Positions 1-6,077 are shown, counted from the stretch's first letter. The stretch: DNA of 6,800 bases from Alcaligenaceae bacterium UBA6179 (GCA_002422175.1 DITR01000106.1:2057-8856), one strand, 5' to 3'. Notes: generated by a model not told the origin, from the sequence alone. Numbers and translations: made by a program.

Positions 1-1
1 G

Positions 2-349
2 CTGAATAACGATGCTGAGGCGCTTATCGTTATAAACGATAAAACCTTTAAGGTTCACCTAGACCGATATAAGTACCCCGTTCGTTATGACTTAACAGCC
101 GAACAAGCCTTAAGCATTCATCGGGTGCAAGGTGCCTGGGTGCTAAACGAACTTGACCAGCGCCTGCGCGATCAGCCCTATCTTAGTGGGGCAAACTGGG
201 GCTTTACCGATGCAGCCATTGCCCCGTTTGTCAGGCAATTTGCACATGTAGACCCGCAATGGTTTGCCGCTCAAACGTGGCATAAGCTTGCAACATGGTT
301 AGCGAACTTTGAGTCATCATCCTCATTTCTAAACATCATGCGCCGTTAG
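2..349 (+). CDS. Glutathione S-transferase family protein, C-terminal part (5' end outside window)
   Basis: The reading frame is open from base 2 to a TAG stop at 347-349 and gives 115 residues. The first ones (LNNDAEALIVINDKTFK, then LDRYKYPVRYD) resemble the linker after a thioredoxin-like glutathione-binding domain. The rest is an all-helical GST C-terminal domain: a helix GAWVLNELDQRL, the segment YLSG, then GFTDAAIAPFVRQFAHVD, which carries the S/T-x-x-D N-capping box typical of GST helix 6. The family conjugates glutathione to, or reduces, electrophilic substrates in the cytoplasm; the substrate cannot be told here. The catalytic N-terminal domain lies before the window. A GTG at 125 could look like a start, but it would begin mid-domain and homology-like sequence continues upstream of it, so I treat the gene as cut by the window edge, not as biologically truncated. 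Confidence 0.8.
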   Translation: MNNDAEALIVINDKTFKVHLDRYKYPVRYDLTAEQALSIHRVQGAWVLNELDQRLRDQPYLSGANWGFTDAAIAPFVRQFAHVDPQWFAAQTWHKLATWLANFESSSSFLNIMRR

Positions 350-419
350 ACGTCACTGCCGGTATATTGTTTCAACCAATAAATAATAAAAAAATAGTTA
401 TGTTTCACTCTATTAGCGA

Positions 420-425
420 TATGAT
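420..425 (+). promoter_or_regulatory. Candidate -10 element upstream of the cytochrome b561 gene
   Basis: TATGAT matches the sigma70 -10 consensus at five of six positions and lies 37 bases before the ATG at 463, in the AT-rich 113-base gap after the GST gene. There is no convincing -35 box at 16-18 bases upstream, so this is only a candidate. The same gap shows no hairpin followed by a T run, so no terminator for the GST gene is called. Confidence 0.25.
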
Positions 426-462
426 TTGCTTGTCAAAATTCTGTTTTTAAGACAAACACATC

Positions 463-1074
463 ATGAACTCTGAAACCAAACAAGCTGTCAACCCGCCCCC
501 TCAACAAACAGCGTTGCAGTCGTCAACGACTTCAAAATACCCACTCAGTTGGCGCGTGTTGCATTGGCTCATGGCCATCATCATTATTGCTTTACTCATT
601 GTGGGTTTAGTGATGGCAGATCGTGCAGAGGCCAATTTGTGGGATGACCTGACAAACTTGCTTTATGCATGGCATAAAGCGTTGGGTTTTTCAATTATAT
701 TTTTATTAATACTTCGTATTATTTTGCGTCGTCGTGATGGGGTGCCACCATACCCTAGCCATGTTTCGCCCAAACTCTTGTTTATCGCTCACCAAGCTCA
801 CACTTTGCTCTACACCCTAATGATTGTGGTTCCACTCATGGGTTGGGCAGCCGTGACAGCTTACCCCGCTTTAATTACGATTGGTGGCTACCACTTGCCT
901 GCCATGCCGTTTGTGCCTCAAGATGAAGGCTTGGCAAAGCAATTGTTTGATTTGCACGGCTGGTTGGCCTTGGCTTTAGGTGCTGTCATCATTGCCCATA
1001 TTGCTGGCGGTTTAAAACACCTTTTGATAGATCGTGATGGTGTCTTTCAACGCATGTGGTTTGGTGAAAAATAA
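463..1074 (+). CDS. Cytochrome b561 family di-heme membrane protein
   Basis: This 203-residue protein of the bacterial cytochrome b561 (CybB-like) family carries electrons in the inner membrane; E. coli CybB oxidises superoxide and passes electrons to ubiquinone. Four hydrophobic segments are visible at about residues 31-52, 70-88, 112-133 and 164-184. Histidines placed like the heme b ligands are H34 in segment 1, H71 at the start of segment 2, and H165 and H179 in segment 4. The last two are 14 residues apart, the same spacing as in E. coli CybB. The motif GGLKHLLIDRDGVFQRM at the C terminus is typical of the family. About 28 polar, Pro/Gln/Ser/Thr-rich residues precede segment 1, longer than in CybB, so a later start is conceivable, but no ATG or GTG codon occurs between 463 and segment 1. 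The ribosome binding site is weak (AAGA at 449-452). The electron partner is unknown. Confidence 0.9.
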   Translation: MNSETKQAVNPPPQQTALQSSTTSKYPLSWRVLHWLMAIIIIALLIVGLVMADRAEANLWDDLTNLLYAWHKALGFSIIFLLILRIILRRRDGVPPYPSHVSPKLLFIAHQAHTLLYTLMIVVPLMGWAAVTAYPALITIGGYHLPAMPFVPQDEGLAKQLFDLHGWLALALGAVIIAHIAGGLKHLLIDRDGVFQRMWFGEK

Positions 1075-1108
1075 CTATTTACATCTCATGATTGACGCGT
1101 GTTGGCAC

Positions 1109-1870
1109 TCATAACAACTGTTTAAATTTTTGAAGCAACCATGCCGCTGTTTCTTTAAATGCCCGTGCGCTGACATCTAGTGCCTGCGTGTCTGGCAGCC
1201 ATTGACGCCAAGAAGGTCTAGCACGCGCCTCAAAATCAGTTGCTACAGGCGTAAAAACAATTTGGCCGTTGGTAAAGTTACCCAAAGCGCGGCGCATATG
1301 TAAAGCTGAAGTCACCAAAATGACGCGCTTGACGCCTGCTGCATCCAGTGCACGAAAAGTCATGAGTGCGTTCTCGCGGGTATTGCGGCTTGATTCCTCT
1401 AAAATCAATGCTGATTTAGGTACCCCCAACAACCCAAGCATGTCTGCCATGGCCTGCGCTTCAGACGTTAATTGTGTTGGTTCACTTCCACCCGTTAACA
1501 CTATTTTTTGTGCTTTGCCCGCATGAAACAATTTGGCAGCCAGCACCATACGATCAGCCGCTTGATTTAAATCAGCCCCTGGGTTGAGACGGTCTGGTGG
1601 GCTTATGCCACCACCCAGTAAAACAATTGCATCAGCAGGCTCAACAGCACTGATTGATATAGCCGGGTAGTCACGTGTGACCCAGTTGTATAGCGCATCG
1701 CTGGCGACAGGTAATGACCATATCAATAACCAACACCAAGCCCCCAACCCGAAAAGTAGCGCCCCCCGATTGCGTCGACTCAAACCCAGTATGCAAGCTA
1801 AAAGCCCCAGTAGCAACGCGGTGCCCAGAGGTGATACCAATGCGACGAGCCATTTATCGATTAAATACAT
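1109..1870 (-). CDS. YdcF/ElyC-like DUF218 inner-membrane protein
   Basis: A 253-residue protein with two N-terminal hydrophobic segments (about residues 7-30 and 37-55) followed by a DUF218 domain (about 79-215). Domain marks are VLLGGG (83-88), a second strand and turn IVLTGGSEP (123-131), the signature SSRNTRENA (160-168) and LVTSALHMRRA (185-195). E. coli ElyC (YcbC), with the same two-segment plus DUF218 architecture, affects peptidoglycan and envelope integrity; the biochemical activity of the domain is not well settled. The ATG at 1870 is preceded on the minus strand by AGGG (bases 1875-1878), a reasonable ribosome binding site. The gene converges on cytochrome b561 and diverges from lapA. 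An envelope role is inferred from family and neighbours. Several open frames on the opposite strand inside it have no recognisable protein character. Confidence 0.88.
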   Translation of the reverse strand: MYLIDKWLVALVSPLGTALLLGLLACILGLSRRNRGALLFGLGAWCWLLIWSLPVASDALYNWVTRDYPAISISAVEPADAIVLLGGGISPPDRLNPGADLNQAADRMVLAAKLFHAGKAQKIVLTGGSEPTQLTSEAQAMADMLGLLGVPKSALILEESSRNTRENALMTFRALDAAGVKRVILVTSALHMRRALGNFTNGQIVFTPVATDFEARARPSWRQWLPDTQALDVSARAFKETAAWLLQKFKQLL

Positions 1871-1892
1871 GTTGCCCTAGTCAAAAAGGATG

Positions 1893-1921
1893 TTTAAAGT
1901 CATCACAACAGCAATGGTAAA
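1893..1921 (-). promoter_or_regulatory. Weak sigma70-like promoter candidate for the DUF218 gene
   Basis: Read on the minus strand, TTTACC (1921-1916) and TTTAAA (1898-1893) each match the -35 and -10 consensus at four of six positions and are separated by 17 bases. They end 22 bases before the ATG at 1870. Position and spacing are right but the match is poor. Confidence 0.22.
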
Positions 1922-1978
1922 GCTAAGTTTAATGGTCATCAACAACGATAGTCATCATGAGGCATCAAGATCGTCATC
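1895..1978 (+). repeat. Four direct repeats with core GTCATC upstream of lapA
   Basis: The hexamer GTCATC occurs at 1899-1904, 1935-1940, 1951-1956 and 1973-1978, and a near copy GGCATC at 1961-1966. The two best ten-base copies are GATAGTCATC (1947-1956) and GATCGTCATC (1969-1978), differing at one base and spaced 22 bases apart, about two helical turns. AATGGTCATC (1931-1940) and TAAAGTCATC (1895-1904) match the first copy at eight of ten. The ten-mer is a partial palindrome (GAT at one end, ATC at the other). The cluster lies wholly in the divergent gap between the DUF218 gene and lapA. It could be a regulator binding array or chance low-complexity sequence; I do not recognise the motif. 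Confidence 0.5.
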
Positions 1979-2000
1979 TAGGCGCAAGGGGCTATACAAT
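1971..2000 (+). promoter_or_regulatory. Candidate sigma70-like promoter for the lapA-lapB-rfaE1-hldD block
   Basis: TACAAT at 1995-2000 matches the -10 consensus at five of six positions. TCGTCA at 1971-1976 matches -35 at four of six, with an 18-base spacer. Transcription would begin near 2007, giving a leader of about 23 bases before the lapA ATG at 2030. The -35 overlaps the last GTCATC repeat. In E. coli lapAB is also under heat-shock control; I see no clear heat-shock promoter here. Confidence 0.35.
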
Positions 2001-2018
2001 ACGGTTTTAACGCATTTT

Positions 2019-2021
2019 GGG
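2019..2021 (+). promoter_or_regulatory. Ribosome binding site that favours the lapA ATG at 2030
   Basis: GGG at 2019-2021 lies eight bases before the ATG at 2030, a normal distance, but only two bases before the in-frame TTG at 2024. This argues for the ATG as the true start. Confidence 0.5.
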
Positions 2022-2029
2022 CGTTGGCT

Positions 2030-2353
2030 ATGAAATACATTATTTGGGCATTGCGTATCATCATATTTTTGGCAGTTTTATTCTTTGCCTACAAAAATAT
2101 GAATCTCGTCGAAGTCACGTTCTTTGATGGCGTTTCAATGGGGCAAGTGCCACTTATCGTGGTGATGTTAGTTACCTTTGTATTGGGCACATTATTTGGT
2201 TTGCTGTTAACAGTACCGAGCGTTATGCGCCGTCGTCGTGAATTAAATCGGTCACGCCGAGAGCTTGATCGCATTCAAGCTATTGTGACCCCTCAAACCA
2301 CCACGTCGGGTCGTGACAATGTATCTGATCCCATCATTGTGACGCCACTTTAA
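2030..2353 (+). CDS. lapA: LapA, lipopolysaccharide assembly protein A (DUF1049)
   Basis: A 107-residue inner-membrane protein with two membrane segments (about residues 4-22 and 40-62) joined by a short loop, NLVEVTFFDGVSMGQVP, characteristic of the LapA/DUF1049 domain. An Arg-rich cytoplasmic stretch follows (RRRRELNRSRRELDRIQ, about 67-83), probably a short coiled coil, and then a polar tail of about 20 residues. LapA works with LapB at the inner membrane during lipopolysaccharide assembly; its exact action is less clear than that of LapB. The ATG at 2030 is preferred to the TTG at 2024 because of ribosome binding site spacing and because MK directly before the first membrane segment is usual for the family. 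lapB follows after 10 bases, as in enterobacteria (yciS-yciM), which strongly supports the call. Confidence 0.92.
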   Translation: MKYIIWALRIIIFLAVLFFAYKNMNLVEVTFFDGVSMGQVPLIVVMLVTFVLGTLFGLLLTVPSVMRRRRELNRSRRELDRIQAIVTPQTTTSGRDNVSDPIIVTPL

Positions 2354-2363
2354 GAGTCTTTGA

Positions 2364-3590
2364 ATGGATTTCGAATCTTGGTGGTTAATCTTTATGCCGT
2401 TGCTGTTTGCCCTTGGGTGGATAGCCGCGCGTTTTGATTTTCGTCACATACTGTCTGAAACACGGCATCTGCCCGACTCATACTTTAAGGGCTTAAATTT
2501 TTTACTCAACGAGCAACCTGACCGTGCTATTGATGCCTTTGTAGAAGTAGCCAAACTCGACCCTGAAACGGTTGATTTGCACTTTGCCCTAGGTAGCCTT
2601 TTTCGTAGGCGTGGCGAAACAGAACGTGCTATTAGGGTGCATCAAAGCTTACTGTTACGGGCTGACTTGCCTGAAATAAAACGTGAGCATGCATTGCACG
2701 AGTTAGCACAAGACTATCTTAAAGCGGGCATGCTTGACCGTGCCGAAACCGCTTACCTAGAGCTTGAGTCAACCGCCTATTCCGTGCAAGCTAAACGCGC
2801 TTTGGTGCGTATTTACGAGTCTGAGCGAGACTGGGTGCGTGCAATTGAGGCTGTTAAACAATTGGGCCAACAAGTTGATGAGTCTGTGCCTCAGCGGGTG
2901 CATTATTACTGCGAAATTGCACAAAAAGCGCTTGAATTAAAACCCCATGATCTACCTGCCGCGCGTCAAGCCATTCAGGGTGCAAATCAAGTGGTTCGAG
3001 ATGACCCCAACGCTTCAACCCCTGCTTCACGGGCACGTTTGCTCATGCTCCGCGCAACGTTGGCCGCACTAGAGGGTGATGATCAAGCCCAAAGAGAGCA
3101 ACTCTTGGCTGTATTAGATCAGGCACCCGAATACGCGGGTTTGATGGCACAGCAACTCATTACGGTTGATACGCGATTACAAGGCAACGCCATACAAACG
3201 TTGTCAATGCATTATCAAATATACCCTTCGCTTGATCTGTTTCAAGTCATCTTTAAAACGCTGCGAACACAACAAGATAGTGAAACCGCATGGCTTTTTG
3301 CACGCGATGCATTACGTGCACATCCCTCATTATTAGGGCTTGACAGCTTAATAGAAGTCGAGCTCGCACAAACGGATCAAGTTGTACCAGACCCCAATGC
3401 ACCGCTCGATAGTCGCGCACTCAATAAAGACGATTTAATGCTGTTGCGCAGCGTTATGAAGCAACATTCGCAACGCCTTGACCGTTATACCTGCCAAGTG
3501 TGTGGTTTTCAAGCAAAGCGTTATTACTGGCAATGTCCGGGCTGCCATGGGTGGGAAACCTATCGCCCCCGTCGTCTAGAAGAAAATTAA
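2364..3590 (+). CDS. lapB: LapB (YciM), TPR and rubredoxin-like lipopolysaccharide assembly protein
   Basis: A 408-residue protein, slightly longer than E. coli LapB (389). It has one N-terminal membrane anchor (about residues 6-22) and then tetratricopeptide repeats starting near residue 39 (FKGLNFLLNEQPDRAIDAF), with further units at about 73-106, 108-140 and 143-170 and more divergent ones after. The C terminus is a rubredoxin-like metal-binding knuckle with cysteines C377, C380, C391 and C394 in CxxCGF and CPxC context, the same spacing as in E. coli. LapB faces the cytoplasm; in E. coli it presents LpxC, the committed enzyme of lipid A synthesis, to the protease FtsH, and YejM/PbgA restrains it. 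All four cysteines and the anchor are present, so it should be functional. A ribosome binding site AAGAG (2352-2356) overlaps the lapA stop codon, and the TAA stop shares its last base with the rfaE1 ATG. Confidence 0.96.
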   Translation: MDFESWWLIFMPLLFALGWIAARFDFRHILSETRHLPDSYFKGLNFLLNEQPDRAIDAFVEVAKLDPETVDLHFALGSLFRRRGETERAIRVHQSLLLRADLPEIKREHALHELAQDYLKAGMLDRAETAYLELESTAYSVQAKRALVRIYESERDWVRAIEAVKQLGQQVDESVPQRVHYYCEIAQKALELKPHDLPAARQAIQGANQVVRDDPNASTPASRARLLMLRATLAALEGDDQAQREQLLAVLDQAPEYAGLMAQQLITVDTRLQGNAIQTLSMHYQIYPSLDLFQVIFKTLRTQQDSETAWLFARDALRAHPSLLGLDSLIEVELAQTDQVVPDPNAPLDSRALNKDDLMLLRSVMKQHSQRLDRYTCQVCGFQAKRYYWQCPGCHGWETYRPRRLEEN

Positions 3591-4519
3591 TGAAACCTTT
3601 TCCAAAACAGGCCGTTCAAGGTGTACGAGTTTTAGTGGTGGGCGATGTCATGCTCGACCGATATTGGTTTGGTGAAGTTGAACGTATTTCGCCTGAAGCC
3701 CCAGTGCCCGTTGTGCATGTCGCGAGACGTGAAGACCGGTTAGGTGGCGCTGCCAATGTGGCGCGTAACATTGTGGCATTAGGTGCCCAAGCAACCCTGG
3801 CGGGTGTGATTGGTCAAGATGAGCCCGGCTCAAGCGTCAGAGCGTTGCTAGAGCAAGCGGGTGTGGCTGATAGTTTAGTGACTGACCCAGTTCATCCCAC
3901 CACCTTGAAAATGCGTGTTTTAGGCAGGCAGCAGCAGCTGTTGCGTGTTGACTTTGAACAACCCCCTTCCAAAGCATGTATTGATGTGATGCATCAGCAT
4001 GTTGATAAATTGCTTAGTCAACACAATGTATTAGTGCTTTCTGACTACGCTAAAGGTACTTTGGCTCACGTTGAGTATTTAATTGAAAAGGCCAGAGGCC
4101 TTAAGTTACCCATTTTGGTTGACCCTAAGGGGAACGACTATGCCCATTACTTTGGTGCAAGCTTGGTGACACCGAATCGTTTAGAAATGCAACAAGCAGT
4201 TGGGGTTTGGAAAACGGAAGAAGAGCTCACTGCACGGGCACAAGCCTTGCGTGAAAAGCTTTCACTTGAAGTTTTGCTCGTCACACGTTCAGAGCAGGGT
4301 ATGACGCTCTTCACCCCCACTGATCGTCACCACGTTGAAGCCATGGCGCATGAGGTCTTTGATGTGTCGGGTGCCGGTGACACTGTTTTGGCTACCCTTG
4401 CAGTCATGCGTGGCACCGGTGCAGACTGGGTTGACGCCATGCAGTGGGCGAATCGAGCCGGTGGCATTGTGGTGGGTAAACTGGGTACATCAGTTGTTAC
4501 AGCAGAGGAACTCATATGA
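3590..4519 (+). CDS. rfaE1: D-glycero-beta-D-manno-heptose-7-phosphate kinase (HldA, RfaE1)
   Basis: A 309-residue PfkB-family sugar kinase that phosphorylates heptose 7-phosphate at C1 to the 1,7-bisphosphate, with ATP, in the cytoplasm; this feeds ADP-heptose synthesis for the lipopolysaccharide inner core. Visible marks: VVGDVMLDRYWFGEVERISPE (residues 16-36), the GGAANVARN motif (52-60), VDPKGNDY (177-184), VTPNRLE (193-199) and the PfkB signature DVSGAGDT (258-265) with the probable catalytic base D264. The protein ends just after the kinase domain, whereas E. coli HldE is a fusion with a nucleotidyltransferase; the split HldA/HldC form is known in Burkholderia. The frame is open further upstream (an ATG at 3500), but the ATG at 3590, exactly at the lapB stop (TAATG), fits the family start and suggests translational coupling. 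The end overlaps hldD by four bases. Confidence 0.95.
   Translation: MKPFPKQAVQGVRVLVVGDVMLDRYWFGEVERISPEAPVPVVHVARREDRLGGAANVARNIVALGAQATLAGVIGQDEPGSSVRALLEQAGVADSLVTDPVHPTTLKMRVLGRQQQLLRVDFEQPPSKACIDVMHQHVDKLLSQHNVLVLSDYAKGTLAHVEYLIEKARGLKLPILVDPKGNDYAHYFGASLVTPNRLEMQQAVGVWKTEEELTARAQALREKLSLEVLLVTRSEQGMTLFTPTDRHHVEAMAHEVFDVSGAGDTVLATLAVMRGTGADWVDAMQWANRAGGIVVGKLGTSVVTAEELI
4504..4509 (+). promoter_or_regulatory. Strong ribosome binding site for hldD inside the rfaE1 end
   Basis: AGAGGA lies six bases before the hldD ATG at 4516 and is the best Shine-Dalgarno sequence in the block. Together with the ATGA stop-start overlap it supports both the start choice and coupled translation with rfaE1. 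Confidence 0.7.
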
Positions 4520-5517
4520 TTATCGTTACGGGTGCAGCCGGTTTTATCGGTGCCAACTTAGTAAATGGTCTAAATGCCAGAGGTATTGACAATATTTTGG
4601 CAGTCGATGACTTGCAGCAGGGTGATAAATTTATCAATCTTGCTCATGGCAAAATAGCTGACTATCAAGATAAAGATGAGTTTCGTTCACGGCTCACAAC
4701 AAGCCCCACTCAAAGTGGCTTAGCTGATGTAACCGCGGTGTTTCACCAAGGCGCCTGCTCAGATACGACCGAGCGTGATGGTCGTTTCATGATGAACAAC
4801 AACTACCGTTACACACTTGAGTTGTTTGAGTGGTGCCAAGCTAAGCGTATTCCATTTATTTATGCGTCGTCAGCTGCCGTTTACGGCGCTGGGCCGGTTT
4901 ATACCGAGTCACTTGAAAACGAAGGGCCGTTAAACGTTTACGGCTATTCTAAATTTCTGTTTGACCAAGTCTTGCGTGCCCGCATGTCAAGCTTAACGGC
5001 ACAAGTTGTGGGTCTTCGCTACTTTAATGTTTATGGCCCTCAGGAACAACATAAAGGGCGTATGGCCTCTGTGGCATTTCATAATATGCAGCAATTTATG
5101 GCTGAAGGTCACGTGCGCTTATTTGAAGGCTGGGATGGCTACGAAAACGGGGGGCAAAAGCGCGACTTTATTGCTGTCAGTGATGTCGTTGCTGTTAATT
5201 TGCACTTTTTAGATCACCCCAAAGTGAGCGGTATCTTTAACTGCGGAACAGGTTTAGCCCAGCCATTCAATGATGTCGCAGCGACTGTGGTGAATACTTT
5301 GCGCGAATCAATGGGAGAAAAAACGTTGTCACAAACCGAATTGGTTCGCCAAGGTTTTTTACGTTACATACCTTTTCCGGAAGATCTTAAAGGTCGGTAT
5401 CAAAGCTATACCCAAGCCGATATCACGGCCTTGCGCGGAAGTGGTTTTACTGCGCCGATGAAAGACGTACAAACTGGGGTGGCACATTATGTTCGCGATT
5501 GGTTAGCTCAAAGTTAG
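4516..5517 (+). CDS. hldD: ADP-L-glycero-D-manno-heptose-6-epimerase (HldD, RfaD, WaaD)
   Basis: A 333-residue short-chain dehydrogenase/reductase-type epimerase that inverts C6 of ADP-D-glycero-D-manno-heptose, using bound NADP, to give the L,D form that is transferred to Kdo in the lipopolysaccharide inner core. The N terminus is a Rossmann fold with TGAAGFIG (5-12), and D31-D32 end the second strand. FHQGACSDTTE (77-87) is a hallmark of HldD. ASSAAVYG (117-124) precedes the catalytic YxxxK pair Y142 and K146 (NVYGYSKFLFD), and K180 in HKGRMASVAFH corresponds to the second catalytic residue of E. coli (K178); the constant shift of two residues supports the alignment. RYFNVYGP (168-175) and QKRDFIAVSDV (214-224) are also family motifs. 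It is somewhat longer than the E. coli enzyme (about 310), perhaps partly through a stretch near residues 60-70. It is the last gene of the compact block. Confidence 0.96.
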   Translation: MIIVTGAAGFIGANLVNGLNARGIDNILAVDDLQQGDKFINLAHGKIADYQDKDEFRSRLTTSPTQSGLADVTAVFHQGACSDTTERDGRFMMNNNYRYTLELFEWCQAKRIPFIYASSAAVYGAGPVYTESLENEGPLNVYGYSKFLFDQVLRARMSSLTAQVVGLRYFNVYGPQEQHKGRMASVAFHNMQQFMAEGHVRLFEGWDGYENGGQKRDFIAVSDVVAVNLHFLDHPKVSGIFNCGTGLAQPFNDVAATVVNTLRESMGEKTLSQTELVRQGFLRYIPFPEDLKGRYQSYTQADITALRGSGFTAPMKDVQTGVAHYVRDWLAQS

Positions 5518-5600
5518 GCCACGTATTCCTACGAATCGCTAAACACTGACGTTTTAGATTTTTTAAATCAAACCTTTAGGCAATATTGACCCCTTTTAAT

Positions 5601-5605
5601 AGAGG
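5601..5605 (+). promoter_or_regulatory. Ribosome binding site of the comEA-like gene
   Basis: AGAGG lies ten bases before the ATG at 5616, a slightly long but acceptable distance, and supports this start. The 98-base gap from 5518 shows no convincing promoter pair and no GC-rich hairpin with a T run, so comEA and cysM may be partly read through from hldD. Confidence 0.5.
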
Positions 5606-5615
5606 TTAAATTGCT

Positions 5616-6077
5616 ATGACATCACCGTTTCAAATCGTTCGCCAAGTGCTGTTAGCCTCAGGTTTGTTTTTTATATCGCAAGCTTGGGCGCTAGATCTTA
5701 ACCAGGCATCAGCTGATGCCTTGCAAGGTATTGCAGGCGTGGGGCCGAAAATGGCGCAACGTATCGTAAATGAAAGGGCGCGTGGCCCGTTTGAATCACT
5801 TGAACATTTAGCCGAACGAGTCAGTGGTGTGGGTATCAAACGTATAGAGCGTTTTAAAGCGGCAGGGTTAACTGTTGGGCCAACAGCTGAGTCAACCACT
5901 AGGTCAGTCTATCAACACCCCTCAAACCCTGTGCGTATCAACACACTTAAATCAGGCGCGTTAAAATCAAATTCAACACATAACAATTCAGTGCCAGCGT
6001 CTAGGTCGTCAAACGCCCAGCCGACTCCCATAACTCCCGAAATATGGTTAATTGATCATGCACCCTCAAACCCTTGA
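5616..6077 (+). CDS. comEA: ComEA-like secreted helix-hairpin-helix DNA-binding protein
   Basis: A 153-residue protein with a signal peptide (hydrophobic core about residues 8-20, likely cleavage after A25 in QAWA-LDLN). The mature protein starts with LDLNQASADAL, the typical ComEA beginning, then two helix-hairpin-helix motifs: LQGIAGVGPKMAQRIV (37-51) and VSGVGIKRIERF (69-80). Gram-negative ComEA proteins are periplasmic, bind incoming double-stranded DNA and pull it through the outer membrane during transformation. Residues about 88-153 form a tail rich in Ser, Thr, Asn and Pro, without recognisable domain; many short ComEA homologues end soon after the second motif. The tail contains the segment PSNP twice, the second at the very C terminus. 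The last 20 bases overlap cysM. A competence role is inferred only from family; similar small proteins occur in species not known to be competent. Confidence 0.87.
   Translation: MTSPFQIVRQVLLASGLFFISQAWALDLNQASADALQGIAGVGPKMAQRIVNERARGPFESLEHLAERVSGVGIKRIERFKAAGLTVGPTAESTTRSVYQHPSNPVRINTLKSGALKSNSTHNNSVPASRSSNAQPTPITPEIWLIDHAPSNP
5919..6074 (+). repeat. Pair of exact 12-base direct repeats in the comEA tail
   Basis: CCCTCAAACCCT occurs at 5919-5930 and again at 6063-6074, 144 bases (48 codons) apart and in the same frame, so both encode Pro-Ser-Asn-Pro. The second copy ends directly at the comEA stop codon and lies within the overlap with cysM. This may be a trace of duplication, or chance in low-complexity sequence. 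Confidence 0.6.

Noticed and set aside
430..455. Inverted repeat TTGTC / GACAA before cytochrome b561
   Set aside because: Five-base arms with a 16-base gap are expected by chance in AT-rich sequence.
1269..1920. Open frames on the plus strand (1269-1526, 1677-1880, 1714-1920) opposite the DUF218 gene
   Set aside because: They lie mostly antisense to a well-supported gene, have no recognisable domains and show the odd composition expected of a complementary frame.
2024..2029. TTG at 2024 as the lapA start
   Set aside because: GGG at 2019-2021 is only two bases away, too close for ribosome binding; the ATG at 2030 has normal spacing.
3500..3589. Upstream ATG at 3500 as the rfaE1 start
   Set aside because: It would add 30 residues read out of frame through the conserved lapB cysteine domain. 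The ATG at 3590 fits the family N terminus and the TAATG junction.
4327..4589. Open frames 4327-4515 (minus) and 4335-4589 (plus)
   Set aside because: They are out of frame with, or antisense to, the rfaE1 PfkB signature and the hldD Rossmann start, both clearly coding.
5557..5569. Palindrome GATTT-TTT-AAATC after hldD as a terminator
   Set aside because: The arms are only five base pairs, AT-rich, with a three-base loop and no following T run.
5586..5612. TTGACC at 5586 as a -35 box for comEA
   Set aside because: The matching -10 would fall at about 5607-5612, next to the ATG at 5616 and over the ribosome binding site, with a 15-base spacer.
5630..5899. Minus-strand open frame opposite comEA
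   Set aside because: It is antisense to a signal peptide and helix-hairpin-helix coding sequence, and no family is recognisable.
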